In this document: positions 9,345 through 21,195 of the stretch, one piece after another
Layout of the letters: every line of letters starts with the position of its first letter
How positions within the stretch are numbered: the first letter of the stretch is position 1
Source: Rebecca billardiae RCC1528
Lineage: Eukaryota; Haptophyta
NCBI GenBank assembly: GCA_965240325.2
Contig: OZ251250.1
Span: 62,001-126,000 of the forward strand
Length of the DNA: 64,000 nucleotides
Direction: 5' to 3'
Program-made: the position numbers and the translations under genes
The notes under the pieces: model-generated
The model's database searches: none
Told to the model about the DNA's origin: nothing
What the model saw: the letters and a program-made list of their open reading frames with translations, nothing else

Positions 9345-10889
9345 TCAGGTCGTGATGCTCAGCGCGAGCGGCGCCAGCCCGTCCACGCGCGCCGGCACGT
9401 TGACGGCGTGAGTTAAAGCCCCGGCTGCTGCGCCCGGCGGCGCGCGCTCCACGCCGAGGCCGAGCGCGGCCGTGCGCTCGCCGCACGCGTGCGCCGCGCC
9501 GTCCGGCGCGGTCACGAAGAGCGCGTGCGCGCCGCCGAGCGAGACGCCGAGCACGCGCGCGCCGGCGGGCAGGGCCACGCGTGCGGGACCACACGGGACG
9601 TCCGCCCGCGTCGCCGTCCCCTGCCCCAGCTGGCCATGCGTATTCAACCCGAAGGTGTGCGCGCTGCCGTCCGCGCCCAGCACAGCCAATGCAAAGCTGC
9701 CAGCGCACGCGCGCACGGCGCGCACGCCCGCGAGCGCCTCGATGCGTTTGGGCACGTGCTGCGTCACTCCGACGTCGTGGCCATGGTAGCATGTGAATCC
9801 GTCACCGAAGGAGTGCACGCCGCCCGCTGCGTCCACCACCAGGCTGTAGTTGTCGCCCGCGCTCACATGCACAGCGCGCACGCCCGCGAGCGCCTCAATG
9901 CGCCTTGGCGTGTGCTGCTCCTGCTGGTCGCCGTGGCCGAGGCGGCCGAAGTGGCCAGCGCCGCACGAGTAGACGGCGCCCTGCGTCGAGAGCAGCAACG
10001 TGTGCGATTGACCCGCGGCGACACCACCCACGCGCACGCCACTCAGCGTCTCGATACGCGTGGGCACCAGCCGCTCCTCCGTGTCGCCGTGGCCAAGCTG
10101 GCCTTGGTAGTTGCGGCCCCAGCTGTACGCACACCCAGCGGCGCTGAGCGCGAGGCTGTGCGCAGTCCCCGCGGCAATGCACACGATCAGCTCCGTCGCG
10201 AGCCCGTGCACGCGCGCGAACTCGGCGCACGCCTCCGTGTCGCCCAGCCCGAGCTGGCCGAAGCGGTTGCCGCCGCAGCCGTACACGGCGCCGGCCTCGC
10301 TCAGCGCGAGCAGGTGGTCCAAGCCGGCGGCGACCGTGACCACGCGCACACCGCTGAGGGAGGCGACGCGCGTGGGCACGCGCAGCGTGCGCCCGGGCGG
10401 GTGTCCGATCAGCGGGCGCGGCGGCGCCGCCGCGGCCTCCATCGGCGCCACCGTCCGCACCTCCTCGCCACACGTGTGCAGCCCGCCCTCCGCGTCCACA
10501 AACGCGCTGAACGGCCGCCGCGCGTCCGTCCCGGCGGCGACCACGTCGGCGTGCGCGCGCGCGAGGAGGAACACGGCCTCGCGCGCGAGCAGCTCTTCCA
10601 CCCACGTCCGCGCGTGCGCCGGCAGCGCCGCCGGCGGCGCGTGCCCGCGCGCGCGCGCGCGCTCGTGCAGCGCGGCCTCGAGCGCCGAGCGGCCGCCCGG
10701 CGGCGCGGCGCGGAAGAGGCGCGAGGCGGCGTTGGCGCTCGCGAGGTCGGGCGCGCCGAGGCCAGTGAGGAAGCGCTCGAGAAGGTCGGGCGGGAGGTCC
10801 GCCAGCGAGCGCGGGGGCGCGGTCGGCCCGCCCCGCGTTGCGTCGGCCGCCGTGTCCTCCGCGGCGTAGCTGCCGCCGTCGTCCGCCAT
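9345..10889 (-). CDS. F-box + RCC1 propeller protein, seven blades (array member 3)
   Basis: 514 residues from ATG 10889 (M-A-D-D-G-G). The F-box head is the same class as member 2, with a small T-A-P-P insertion. Blade 1 is followed by a unique linker (V-A-P-M-E-A-A-A-A-P-P-R-P-L-I) where other copies have an acidic or W-Q-P-T-G-E-Y linker. The blade 5 tip is altered (D-G-F-T-C-Y-H-G-H-D) and lacks the G-x-L-G signature. Blades 6-7 and the tail match member 1. It is the most divergent intact member of the array and borders the block of single-copy genes. It shows no introns, unlike RAD54 next to it. Confidence 0.85.
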   Translation of the reverse strand: MADDGGSYAAEDTAADATRGGPTAPPRSLADLPPDLLERFLTGLGAPDLASANAASRLFRAAPPGGRSALEAALHERARARGHAPPAALPAHARTWVEELLAREAVFLLARAHADVVAAGTDARRPFSAFVDAEGGLHTCGEEVRTVAPMEAAAAPPRPLIGHPPGRTLRVPTRVASLSGVRVVTVAAGLDHLLALSEAGAVYGCGGNRFGQLGLGDTEACAEFARVHGLATELIVCIAAGTAHSLALSAAGCAYSWGRNYQGQLGHGDTEERLVPTRIETLSGVRVGGVAAGQSHTLLLSTQGAVYSCGAGHFGRLGHGDQQEQHTPRRIEALAGVRAVHVSAGDNYSLVVDAAGGVHSFGDGFTCYHGHDVGVTQHVPKRIEALAGVRAVRACAGSFALAVLGADGSAHTFGLNTHGQLGQGTATRADVPCGPARVALPAGARVLGVSLGGAHALFVTAPDGAAHACGERTAALGLGVERAPPGAAAGALTHAVNVPARVDGLAPLALSITT

Positions 10890-11690
10890 CGTCGTGCTCT
10901 TTGTTTCTTGGACGAGTAGTACAGTTTACTATGTTTTAACGTGCACACTTGGTTAAGGCGTGATTAACGCCATCCAACACTGCACAAAGACACCGCCACA
11001 AAACAGACCGGCGCAGGCAGGTGAGTGGCGCGTTGCCGCACCTCATCGAGGCGGCCATTGCAGCAAGCGGCCGCCCCGCGCTCGGAGGCACGCGCTCGGG
11101 AGCGCGCTCTGACACCACACGGGGAGGGTGCTGCACCTGGATGTTGTATCCCAGCCACCTCGAGAGTGCAGCCGCGCCAAACACCTGCCTACTACTTCAT
11201 CAATATCCATTATTTACTCAGCACACTGTGGACCCTGCTCTGACCCTACAGCTACTCGCGCGGTATTATATTGGGTCAGTAGCGCGCCTCAGTATTGATC
11301 TCGACGACTATTCCCGCGTGTCCGACGTTCTATCTGATCGAATCGTGTATACGACTGTCGATACTACTGTCAAACAGTAGTATCGTCGTGCACGACTGAC
11401 GATGATGATGTGTAAATGATTCGTCCCCTACTACTTTGCCTTTGGGCTTGGCCCCGGTTTATAAATAACGGCCAACGCGCCAACGGGCTCCGCCGGGGAG
11501 TGCGTGGCGATCAGATGTGAGATGCGGACTGGCGGCCGAAGCCTCCCGAGCCCTACCCTGGCCAGCCCCCGCGCCAACGGTCGAGTCGGTGGCCTGAGCG
11601 AGGCGCGCGGGGCCGCAGACATATAACTGGCAGCTAGTACATATTGAATATATATATATATAGTCACAAGCTGTCATAGTCACTAGTCAG
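10890..11690. other. intergenic between RCC1 member 3 and RAD54
   Basis: An 800-base gap without supported genes. It contains the presumed promoter of member 3 (an AT-rich patch at 10895-10960) and the 3' flank of RAD54, with ATATATATATA at 11649-11661 just past its stop. Open frames here lack protein character. Confidence 0.5.
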
Positions 11691-14600
11691 CTACTGGAAC
11701 GACGACTCGTCGTCGTTATCGCCCTCGCTCTCCGCGCCGTCCGCCTCGGACTCCGACTCCGCGGCTTCGTCGGACGACTCGGCGCTCGGCGTCTCGCTGC
11801 CGTCGGCGTCGTCGGCGGCGCCGCCGGTGGCCGCGGCCGCGGCGCTCGCTCGGCGCGGCCGCGGCGCGCGCGGCTGCGGCGCGCCGCCGAGCACCCGGCC
11901 GGCGGCGCGCGGCGCGCCCGGCCGCACGGCGGGCGGCGCCGCGGGCTTGGGCCGCTTGGCGCCGTGCCGGCCGCGCGCCGCCGCGTTCTCCTTCGCGCCG
12001 TCGTCGTCGTCCGCGGCGGCGGCGGCGGCGGCGGCCGCCGCCGCCGCCTCGGCCGCGGCGGCCGCCTCTGCCGCGGCCGCATCCAGGTCCTTGCCGGCCA
12101 CGTGCAGCGTGAAGGCGAAGGTGACGTCCTCGCGCCCCGCCGCCGCCATCTCGGCGTCGTCCACGGTGGCGGCGCCGTGGTGGTGCGCCCACAGCTGCAG
12201 CCCGTCCGTCTCCTTCGGCTCGCCGAGCTGCGGCACGCAGAGCGGCGCGGACTCGCCGCGCCGCTCCGCCGCGAGCGCCGCGCAGCGCGCGCAGCGCAGC
12301 TTCTCGTGAAAGTGCGAGCCCCCCTGCGGCTGGTAGCTGAAGAGGTCGCGCAGCTCGGCGGTGGAGAGCGCGGAGGTGAGCACCTGCTCGTTGGACGCGA
12401 CGCCCGCCAGCCCCTCCTTCGAGAGCTGCCGCTCGTACACGAACTCCTCGATCGTGCCCGCGGTGATGAGCCGGTAGATGTACACCCGCTTGGTCTGGCC
12501 GTCGCGCCACACGCGCGCCGCGGCCTGCTTGTCGTTCGCCGGGTTCCAGTCCGGGTCGAAGAGGACGAGGCGGTTGCCGCCGATCAGGTTGAGGCCGCAC
12601 CCGCCCGCCTTGGACGAGAGCAAGAAGAGGAATATCGGCGAGCCGGGCTCGTTGAACTGCGCGACGAGCTGCGTGCGCTTCTTCTGCGACGTCGAGCCGT
12701 CCAGCCGGACAAACGCCCAACCGTTTTCGCGCGCCATCTGGCCGAACAGATCCAGCATGGAGGTGTAGTTGGAGACGAGGACGAAGCGGTCGTCGCCCGC
12801 GGCGCGCACGGCGGTGAGCAGGCGCAGCAGCACGCCCAGCTTGCCCGACGTGTCGGGGCGCGAGCCGTCGCGCGCGCGGCCGTAGTCGGGCGGGAAGAGC
12901 GACAGGCACTCCTCATACCCCGCCACCTGCGAAGCGCTGCCGGCCTCGCGCAGAATGAGCTGCGGGTGATTGCACAGCTTCTTGAGCAGCGTGATCGCCG
13001 GCAGCGCCTGGTTGTTCTTGGAGAGCAGCGCGCGCACGCGCTTGCTGTCGAGGAAGTGGTCGTACAGCTGGCGCTGCAGCGGCGAGAGGCGCACGCACAC
13101 CACCTGCGCGCGCGCGCGCGCCGCCGCCGCCGCAGCCGCCGCGTCGGCGCGTCGGCAAGCGCGTGCGTCCGCGCGCACGCGCCGCGCTCGGCGCGGACCA
13201 GCGCGCACGCACACACGCGCGCACACGCACGCGCGCGCTCGCGCGCGCGCGCCTGCACAATCTTGGGCGGCAGGTGCTTGGAGAGGATCGTGTTCGTGCG
13301 GCGCAGGATGAACAGGTGGCAGAACGCGCCGAGCTGCTGCCCGCGCTCCTCGCCGCGCGCGCACTCGGCCTCGGTCGCGTGCGGCTCGCGGCCCTTCAGG
13401 ATAGGCGCCGCGTACGTGCGGTGGAAGCGGCGCTCGTCGCCGAGCACGGCGGGGTTGCAGAAGTTCACCATCGAGTAGAACTCGTCCAGGTCGTTCTGCA
13501 CGGGCGTGCCCGACAGCAGCACGCGGCGCGGCGTGCGCAGCCGGTCGAGCGCCAGCGCCGTCGCCGTGCGGTCGTTCTTGAGCCGGTGCGCCTCGTCGCA
13601 GATGAGCAGCCCGACGCGCGCGGGGAGGAGTTCGTCAATGTACTTGCGCGCCATCTCGTACGAGAGGATGAGGACCATGCCGCTCGCGCGCTCCTGCTGC
13701 CGGAACATGCGCACGCGGCGCATCGCCTCGGCGGGCTCGATCGAGCCGAGCGTGAGCGTGTGCGGCGCCTGCGCGCGGCAGAGGGCGCGGGCGCGGCGCG
13801 CGGCGTCGGGCCGTCAAGCACGCCGTGCGCATCTCGGCGCGCGCAGGGACGGGGCGCGCGCAGCGCGCGGGGCGGGCCGGCGTGCGTGGACGGGGCACCC
13901 GCGCGCCTCCCGCGGCCCACCGAACCCCCTACCCCTACCCCTACCCCTACCCCTAATACCCACCTTGTGCTTGAGCCACTTGCCAATCTCCGAGTCCCAG
14001 TTACCCACGAGCGAGGTGGGACACACGATCAGCGCCTTGCGCGCGGCGGGCTCGGACTGCTTGAAGCCCTGGCGCAGCAGCGTGTGCAGGATGGTGATCG
14101 ACTGCAGCGTCTTGCCTGCGCGCCGCCGCCGCCGCCGCCACGCGCGCGCGCGCGCCCGGCGCGGCGCGCGTGAGGCGCGCGGCCGCGCGCGGCCGGCGCG
14201 CGGCGCGCCCGCGCATGCGCGGCGCGGCGCGGCGGCGCACCGAGCCCCATGTCGTCGGCGAGGATGCAGCCCTGGCCCTTGTACGCGCGGAAGCGCCGGT
14301 TCGGCGTCGCGTCCACGCCCTCCTCCTCCTCGCCCGCCGGCTCGTTCATCAGCGTCTCGAAGAGGAACTGCACGCCCGCCCGCTGGTGAGGACGCAGCTT
14401 GCTGCGCGGCAGCCGGGCGGCGCGGCCGGGCGCGGCCGGGCGCGGCGTGAGCGCGCGCGCGCGCGGCGCCGGCGGCGCGCGCGCCCTCACGCCGCCCGCC
14501 GCCGGTGCGCGCTCGCCCACGCCGCGCGCACCGGCACAGAATCTCGTCGACCGAGATCGAGTCCGCCCAGCCGTCCTCGGCCGCGGCGCCCTCGGGCGGC

Positions 14601-15131
14601 CGCCAGAGGAGGAGCGGCTCCCAGGGCTCGTCGTCGGCGGCGGCGGGCTCGGCGGGCCGCGCGGCGGCCTCGCTCGCGCCGAGGTTCACCGAGCGGTCCC
14701 ACGGCTTCCGCGGGCCCAGCGTCTTGCGCCGGAACAACTCGTCGCGCTCGGCGGGCAGCGCGAGCGGTGGCACGTACGAGCGCGTGAGCGTCTCGGGGAG
14801 CATGCTCACGTCGTACACGGCGGGGAGCATCGAGCCCTGCTTGATGCTCAACGTGTTCCCCAGCTGCGCGCGCGCGCGCCGCCGCCGGCGGGACCGACCG
14901 CGCGCGGGCCGCGCGTTCGGCGCGCGGCGAGCGCCGCGCCGGCGCGCCGCGCGGCGCGCGCGCGGCGCGCACCAGCGCCTTGATGTTGGCCGCGCGCAGG
15001 CGCTCGAGGTCGGCGCTGAGCGGCATCGAGTCCGCATCGGGCCGGCCGAACGAGAGCGGCTGCGAGCCCACGCCGCTCCCGCCCGCCGCCTCGGCCGGCC
15101 GCTTCGCACGCGGCCTGGTGAGCAGCGGCAT
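11691..15131 (-). CDS. RAD54: RAD54-like SNF2 ATPase of homologous recombination
   Basis: Six exons give 910 residues: 14973-15131, 14532-14863, 14241-14401, 13964-14115, 13253-13768 and 11691-13103. Seen motifs: R-P-H-Q-R-A-G-V before motif I; D-M-G-L-G-K-T (~214-220) for ATP binding; C-P-T-S-L-V-G-N-W typical of RAD54; D-E-A-H (326-329); S-G-T-P-V-Q-N-D; then the helicase C-domain with [21 protein letters not shown]54 remodels chromatin and moves DNA with Rad51 during strand exchange in the nucleus. The C-terminus adds a long Ala-rich and then acidic Ser-rich tail not usual in the family. Intron 5 (13104-13252) appears to use a GC donor (CAG/GCGCGC): that choice keeps the K-I-x-Q-V-V-C spacing of RAD54, whereas the nearby GT would delete two residues. 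Intron 4 carries GGGGTA telomere-like repeats. Confidence 0.92.
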
Positions 15132-16074
15132 CGCTCTGCGCGCCCCCCTCCCTCGCTCAGCCTCCCGTCAAACCCCCCCGGAACGCGGGCGCCAACGGTG
15201 GGTCGGCGACCGGCCTCGGGCGCAAGGGCTCCGGACCGTCCGGGGTAATTGAAGGGGTTCAGCAAAGGAATCAAGTTGGGTTCAGCGAATCAGCGGTGGG
15301 ATTCCCAGATTCGCGTGAGGCTGATTAATTAAATTTTGGAGTCTTCGCGTTGTGTTTCGGACTTTCTCACCGTACGGGTAATTGGGTAAGACGATTCTTA
15401 ATTCTGATGGTAGTCGTATACTCAAGAGAACAAGAGTCAAGACGAATCAGGTTCTCATTATTGTCGCATTCCTTCCGGCTACCCCAAACATATTATTGGG
15501 GTGGCCCAAACGAGCACGGGACGAACCGGCGTCTTGAAACGGAGCGAGCAAGTGGTCAATTAATATTCGGGTGGCGGCCCAAAAGAGCTCACCACGTGCT
15601 TGTATTCTTTGTTTTGATCGCAATACACCTCATTGACGGATCGGATTAGAGAATTAAAGTTGGGCGCGGCGCGAGTTGAGTGCTCGGGGATCTCGGCGGG
15701 TGCACGAGATTTGAATTTGTAAGACCCCCGGCTTGTCTCCTAAACCCCTGGACGGGTAAATCCAGCCCCCCCCCCCCCCCCCCCGGGGTCCGGGAGGCCG
15801 CGACCGCAGATAAGCCTACCCGACTAGCCCCATGCGTGACGGCCGGGTCTTGAGTGCTATGGCACCGTCCCCCGAGCCAGGGGTGTAGGGGACAAGCCCC
15901 CGGTTGCACAAGATCCCGTTTCAGACCCTGAGAACGCCTGGAGATCTCCGCGGATCGATCACCCCGGCTTCGCCAGATTTTTCCGTCGCGTATCGGTTTC
16001 ACTGCGAAGACTTTTGCGTCGCTCGCCGGCCACCCCAGCGCGCACGTCCCTCGGTCTGTCTCGGTTTCATCATC
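15132..16074. promoter_or_regulatory. divergent intergenic region between RAD54 and carbonic anhydrase
   Basis: RAD54 starts leftward at 15131 and the carbonic anhydrase rightward at 16075, so this 943-base gap must hold both promoters. It has a markedly AT-richer core (15290-15660) and an 18-base run of C near 15767-15784. No coding sequence is supported. Confidence 0.5.
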
Positions 16075-17146
16075 ATGCTGCGCACGCTGCTCCTCGCCAC
16101 CGCCGTCTTCTACGCCTCGGCGACGGATCACGACTACACGTGCGGCGACGTGGTCGAGTTCACCGATGGCGTGTGCGGCACCGGCATGTCGCAGTCGCCG
16201 ATCAACATCAACCCCGGCACCACGACGGAGATCCCGGCGTGCGTCGCCGTGCGAAGTGACGCGTCCTGCGCGCGCCGTGCCGCGCCGCGCGTGCCCTGAC
16301 CCGCCGCCCCCCAATCCGCACCGACGCGGGCGCGCGCGCGCGCAGGTCGGACCTCAAGCTGCAGATGAAGTACCCGGCGGGCGTCGCGGTCACATGGGAC
16401 GGCGCCAAGTGGAACATCCACGCGAGCGGCGACGCGCACGTGCTCGCAAAGAACCAAAAGTTCAACCTGATCCAGTTCCACGTGCACTCGCCGTCGGAGC
16501 ACAACATCAACGGGGCGTTCCTCGGCGCGGAGGTCCACTTCGTCCACCAGAACCCGTCCACCCTGCAGCTCCTCGTCGTCGGCATCAAGTTCAGCGGCAC
16601 GGGCGCGACCGAGTCGCCGTTCCTCGAGCAGCTCGCCTTCTCGGCGATGGTGCGCGCCGGCACTGGCAGGCGCCGCCGCGCCGGGCGCGCCGTCCGCGCT
16701 CGCGCAGCGCGCACTCACGCGCCCGCCCGCCCGACCCCCCGCCCGCCCGCGCGCAGAACGACGACGGCAAGACCAAGTACTACGTGGACATGGACGTGAC
16801 GCCGATGATCACCAACGTGCAGCACATGGGCTACTACACCTACATGGGCTCGCTCACGGCGGGCTCGTGCGCGGAGGACCTGATCTGGATCGTGAGCGAG
16901 CACATCGAGCCGGCGTCGCAGGCGCAGATCTGCGACTACTTCGACAACAAGCAGGTCTTCGCCACCTCGCGCCCCGTGCAGCCGTACAACGGCCGCGAGA
17001 TCTCGCACTCGGCGTGGTACTACGGCGAGGTGGACGTGCCGACGCCCGCGCCGTCGTGCCCGGCGGGCTGCGTGCCGGCGTCGCGCCGCCGCCTGCTCTT
17101 CGGCACGTTCACCAGCCCGTGCCCGGCGGGCTGCGTGCCGGCCTAA
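16075..17146 (+). CDS. secreted alpha-class carbonic anhydrase
   Basis: Exons 16075-16238, 16346-16649 and 16757-17146 give 285 residues. Residues 1-17 are a clear signal peptide (L-R-T-L-L-L-A-T-A-V-F-Y-A-S-A), so the protein enters the secretory route. Q-S-P-I-N-I (40-45) is an alpha-CA signature. F-H-V-H-S-P-S-E-H (99-107) and E-V-H-F-V-H (117-122) supply the three zinc histidines (H100, H102, H119). The enzyme interconverts CO2 and bicarbonate, so in an alga it would serve carbon supply at the surface or in an internal compartment. Intron 1 splits the codon of Ala55 (GC/G), and intron 2 is phase 0 with GTGCGC. The end of exon 3 carries two copies of a short Cys-Pro-Ala-Gly-Cys-Val-Pro-Ala unit around an Arg-rich patch; these are unusual and may form a disulphide-linked or anchoring tail. 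Confidence 0.92.
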
Positions 17147-17724
17147 GCGCTCCGCGCAGCGGCTCGCAATTAGGACTCAGCAGATGCTATTGACGGCGCG
17201 GCCAGGCAGCCCGGCGGCGCGGCGGCCCCGATTCCGATTCAAGCCGCGCAGCCGCGGCGCCGGCGGTGCTCGCCGTTGTTGACAGAGACAGAGTGTACGG
17301 CGCCGTGACGATCGGTGAGCGACTAAGTGGCAGCCTTTTCGTATTGTGTTCATACCTGATGATGTATTACCCGCTTGCACTTCTCAGCATCACGGTCCAA
17401 CGGCATCGTTGACTCACAACCGTCACCGAACGCGGTCAGCCGCAGGGCAGTGCCGCGCGGCGGCGGCTTTGATGCGAGAAAGCTGCTAGCAGGTCCAGAA
17501 GAAAAAAGTAGGCGGACGACGATCTAGCTTCAAACTGTCGTTGCAACATGCCGAAAGTCCAAAGTGACAGTCGCGGGCGACAGTCCTCTTTCACGATGAC
17601 TGTGTCGCGATCCCAACCCGCGCGCGCGGAGGAGCGCTCGGGATCTGGGCAGGCTCCGCTCGGCAGGCCGCCCGGGTCGCATCGGGCGCCCATCAGCGCG
17701 CGGAGGGGCGCGAGGCGCGGCGGC
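17147..17724. other. intergenic, promoter of the membrane-protein gene
   Basis: No gene is supported in this 578-base gap. An in-frame ATG at 17548 could extend the next protein by 59 residues, but that stretch is low-complexity and the context favours the start at 17725. Confidence 0.4.
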
Positions 17725-20700
17725 ATGGCGGACGGCGGCGAGCACGGGTTCCTCGGGCTCGGCGACGGCGCGGGGCGGTGGCACGCCCTGCGCGACGACG
17801 AGGCCGGCCCCTCCGACGCGCCGCCGCCGCGCGCGCGCCCACGCCTGCGCCCGCGCGCGCCCTCGGGCCTGAGTGAGGATGGCGGCGGCGGCGGCGGCGG
17901 CGGCGCGCAGCCGGGCGGCGCGCCGACCGGCGTGGCGGCGAGCGTGCAGGGCGACGCGATCCTGCGCGCGCTGCTGCCGCTGCCGCTCCGCGCGATGATC
18001 CACGTCTGGCCCTACTTTGCCGCGCTCGTCCTCGCGGGCAACGTCGTCATCCTCTTCACGCTGCATCAGATCTGGGGTCAGGGGCACGCGTACGCCGCGA
18101 ACGAGATCGAGCCGGCGAACGGCTCGTTCTGCTCGAAGCCGTACGACTGGTACCGGAACGGCGACCTGGCGATCCTCGTGCCGCTGCTCGCGCTCCCCGA
18201 GGCCCTCCGCCTCCGGCGCTTCTGCCTGCACTCCACCTCGGCCGCCTTCTCGGCGCCGCTCGCCGACTTGTACGCGTCGACGGCGCTGCTCACGCCGGAG
18301 AGCTGGCAGGCGACGCTGGCGGTGTCGGCGGGGCGCTGCGCGCTCGCGATGGGCGCGTGCGTCCTCTTCTTCCTCTGCGCGCTCCTGCCCCTCTCGCTCT
18401 CCTCCTCTGCGCTGCACTACCCGCAGCGGATCGCCCGGCTGGCGGCCTACCGGGGCAGCTGCGGCTCGGACTGGTGGTTTGGGCAGGTGCGCACGCGCGC
18501 GCACGCACGCGCCCACGCGGCGTGTGCGCGCGCGCGCACGCACCCGCGCACGCGCGCACGCGTGTGCGCGCGCGTGCGCACCTCGGGGCCCTCTGCGCTG
18601 CGCGCGCGCACACGCGCGCGCCGCGCCGCACCTCGCTGCACCTCGCGCGGCCGGGCGGCCGGGCGGCCGGTTGGGCTGGTGGGCTGGCTGCAGGTGCCCG
18701 CCATCTTCCTAACCCTAACCCTCATCCTACCCCAACCCTACCCACCCTACCCTCGCCCTCACCACGCGCCAGGTGCCGGACATCTTCCTGCTCGCCATCG
18801 ACCTGCCGCTGCTCGCCCTCGTGTTCGTCCCCTACTTCGTCTCGCTGCACGCGGCGGAGGGCGTGCGGCTCGCGGTGCGCGCGGCCGCGCGCACCGCGGC
18901 CGCGCGCACCGCCCTCGCCCTCAGCCTCGGCCGAAAAGCCCAACTCGAACAGCAAGCGAGCGCCGCGTGCACGCGCGCACGCGCACGCGAGCAGCGCGCG
19001 CGCCGGGGGGCCTCCCTCCGCGCCGGCGCGCGCGCGGCGGGCGTGCGTGCGCGTGCTGAGCCGCCGCGCACCGCGCCGCACCTCGCACCGCCCCCGCCGC
19101 CGCGCCGCTCACCAATTCTCACGATTCTTTTGTTCTTCTTTTTTGTGGTGCTGCAGCTCCAAGCGTACGCGGCGGAGTTTGAGCAGCGCGTGAGCCCGGC
19201 GCAGCGCGACGAGGGCGCGATGGCGGAGACGTTGACGAAGCACCAGGCGCTCGAGCTGCTGCTGGAGCACGCGCAGCTCGTGCTCGAGCCTGCGCTGCGG
19301 TGCGCGCACGCGCGCGCACGCGCGCACGCGCGCGCACACACACGCGCGCGCACACACACGCGCACGCGCACGCACGCACGCGCACGCACGCGCGTACACA
19401 CACGCACACACGCACGCGCACGCACACGCGCGCGCACACGCGCGCGCACGCGCACGCGCACACGCGCGCGGGGCGCGCCGCGCGCGTGTGCGCGCCGTGC
19501 GCCTGGGGCGGCGCGCGGCGGCGGGCGGCGACGCGCGCGGCGTGCGCGCGCTCGCCCAGACCGTGCGCGGGGCTGAGCGCGGCACGCCGCGGCGCGACGC
19601 CCTCCCCGCCCCCTCCGCCCCGCAGCTGGCTCCTCCTCTGCGGCGCGGCGGCCGTGCTCGGCGGCGTCACCTGGGCGTGGGCCGCCTTCGCCCTCGGTCG
19701 GCCGGAGGAGGCGCTGGCCGTGTTCGGAGGCGCGGCGCTGTTGGCCCTGGCGCTGCTGCCGCTGCTGCGCGCGGTGGAGCGGGTGAACTCGTTCCAGCCG
19801 ACGCTCGAGCGGCTGGCGTTCTCCGTGCCCGACCCGGAGGCGCTCGGCGCGGCGCTGCCCTCCTCCATCTCCCACGCGGCCATGCTGCGGTGCGCGCCGC
19901 GCCGCGCACAACGCCCGACCAGAGCGGCGCGTCGCGCGCCGTGGCCGGCGGCGCGGCTTAGCTCGCGGCCTGGCGGCCTGGCGCGGCCGCGGCCGCCGTC
20001 GCCGCCGCGTGGCGCGCGCCGCCCGCGCGCCCGCGTGCCCGCCCGCGCCGCGCCGCGGGCGCGCCCCTCCCGCCCTGCGCCAACCCTCACCCCTCCCCCT
20101 ACCCCTGACCACCCGCCCCTAATTGCCCTACCCACATTTACCCACCTGCTCTTATGTATGTATTGGTGCGTGGCTGTTATGATAGTGAGTACGTGAAGCA
20201 GCACGCGCTCGAGCTGCCGGTGGGCGGACTGCACATCCGCCCGTCCTCGCTGCTCTCCTCCTCCGCGCTCGCCTCCGCGTTCGCGCTGGTGATGATCCCC
20301 TTCCTCGTGCTGCTCGTGCCGCGCTTCTTCGGGGACGCGCACCGCAACGCCTTCAAGGTGCGACGCGGACGCACGGCAGCGCGGCAGACGCAGCGGCAGC
20401 GCACCGCGGCAGGGGGCGGCAGCGGGGCGGGGCAGGGGGCGGCAGGCGGGCGGGGCAGCGGCACGGGGGGCGCGGCAGCCGCAGTGAGGCGGGGCGCGGG
20501 GTGGCCGGGGAGCGCCGGAGCGGGCGGCGGCCGGGGCCGGCGCGGCCGGTCGGGCCGGGCGCGGGCTGCGACGCGGGCGCGCGCGCATGCACGCGCGTGC
20601 GCTCGGTGCGGGCGGTGTGGTGCGGCGGCGCCCCTTCGGCCCCGCGCCACGCGCGCGCAGGCCGCGACGGGGCACGCACCGCGCACCGCCCTCGCTGGCT

Positions 20701-21195
20701 GCCGACACGCGCGGCCCCCCTGCCCCCTCGCGGCCCCGCCCGCTGCGCGTTTCGTCACCCCGCGCGTTTCGTCACGGTGCGTCGCAGCGGGCGGAGGAGG
20801 AGATGCTGGCGGGGCGGGGCGTGTACGTGGGCAACTCGACCAAGCCGCTCTGCGTGTACTGCGGCAGCTGCGGCTACCACGGCTGGTGCGCCGGAGGCTA
20901 CTACACCGGTGAGCAGTGCGCAGCAGCGCGGCGCGCGTTCGGGCGCGGCAGCGTTCCCGCGCGCGCCGCGCCGCGCCCGGCGCTCTGCGCCCCTCCGACC
21001 CCGCCCACGCGCGCCCCACCCGACCCCGCGCACCCGCGCACGCCTCCCCCCGCCCCAGGCCCCGGGTACGAGGGCTGCCGCTGGGAGCAGCAGTGCCAGG
21101 TAGTCCGGTACGCGGCTGAGATCATGACCAAGCTCGACTCGGGCGCGACGCTCACGCCCGAGCCCAGGCTGCTCGCAATGCTCGGGCGCAGATAG
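17725..21195 (+). CDS. multi-pass membrane protein of unknown family
   Basis: Seven exons join in frame to 566 residues: 17725-18486, 18773-18874, 19157-19299, 19626-19889, 20186-20357, 20788-20908 and 21059-21195. Donors are mostly G/GTGCG and the acceptor at 19156 has a long T-rich tract. Hydrophobic segments: A-A-L-V-L-A-G-N-V-V-I-L-F in exon 1, a second and third around D-L-A-I-L-V-P-L-L and G-A-C-V-L-F-F-L-C-A-L-L, one in exon 2 (L-A-L-V-F-V-P-Y-F-V), two in exon 4 and one in exon 5, about six or seven in all. Exon 6 encodes a Cys-rich loop (L-C-V-Y-C-G-S-C-G-Y-H-G-W-C), which probably faces the lumen or outside. I do not recognise the family. Introns hold (CACGCG)n and CCCTAA-type repeats. 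The exon 2 end (18874) could instead be 18862. Confidence 0.65.

Noticed and set aside
13104-13252. Reading through RAD54 intron 5 as coding sequence
   Set aside because: The text is A-R-A-R-A-C-type dinucleotide repeat and would insert about 50 meaningless residues into a conserved core of the ATPase.
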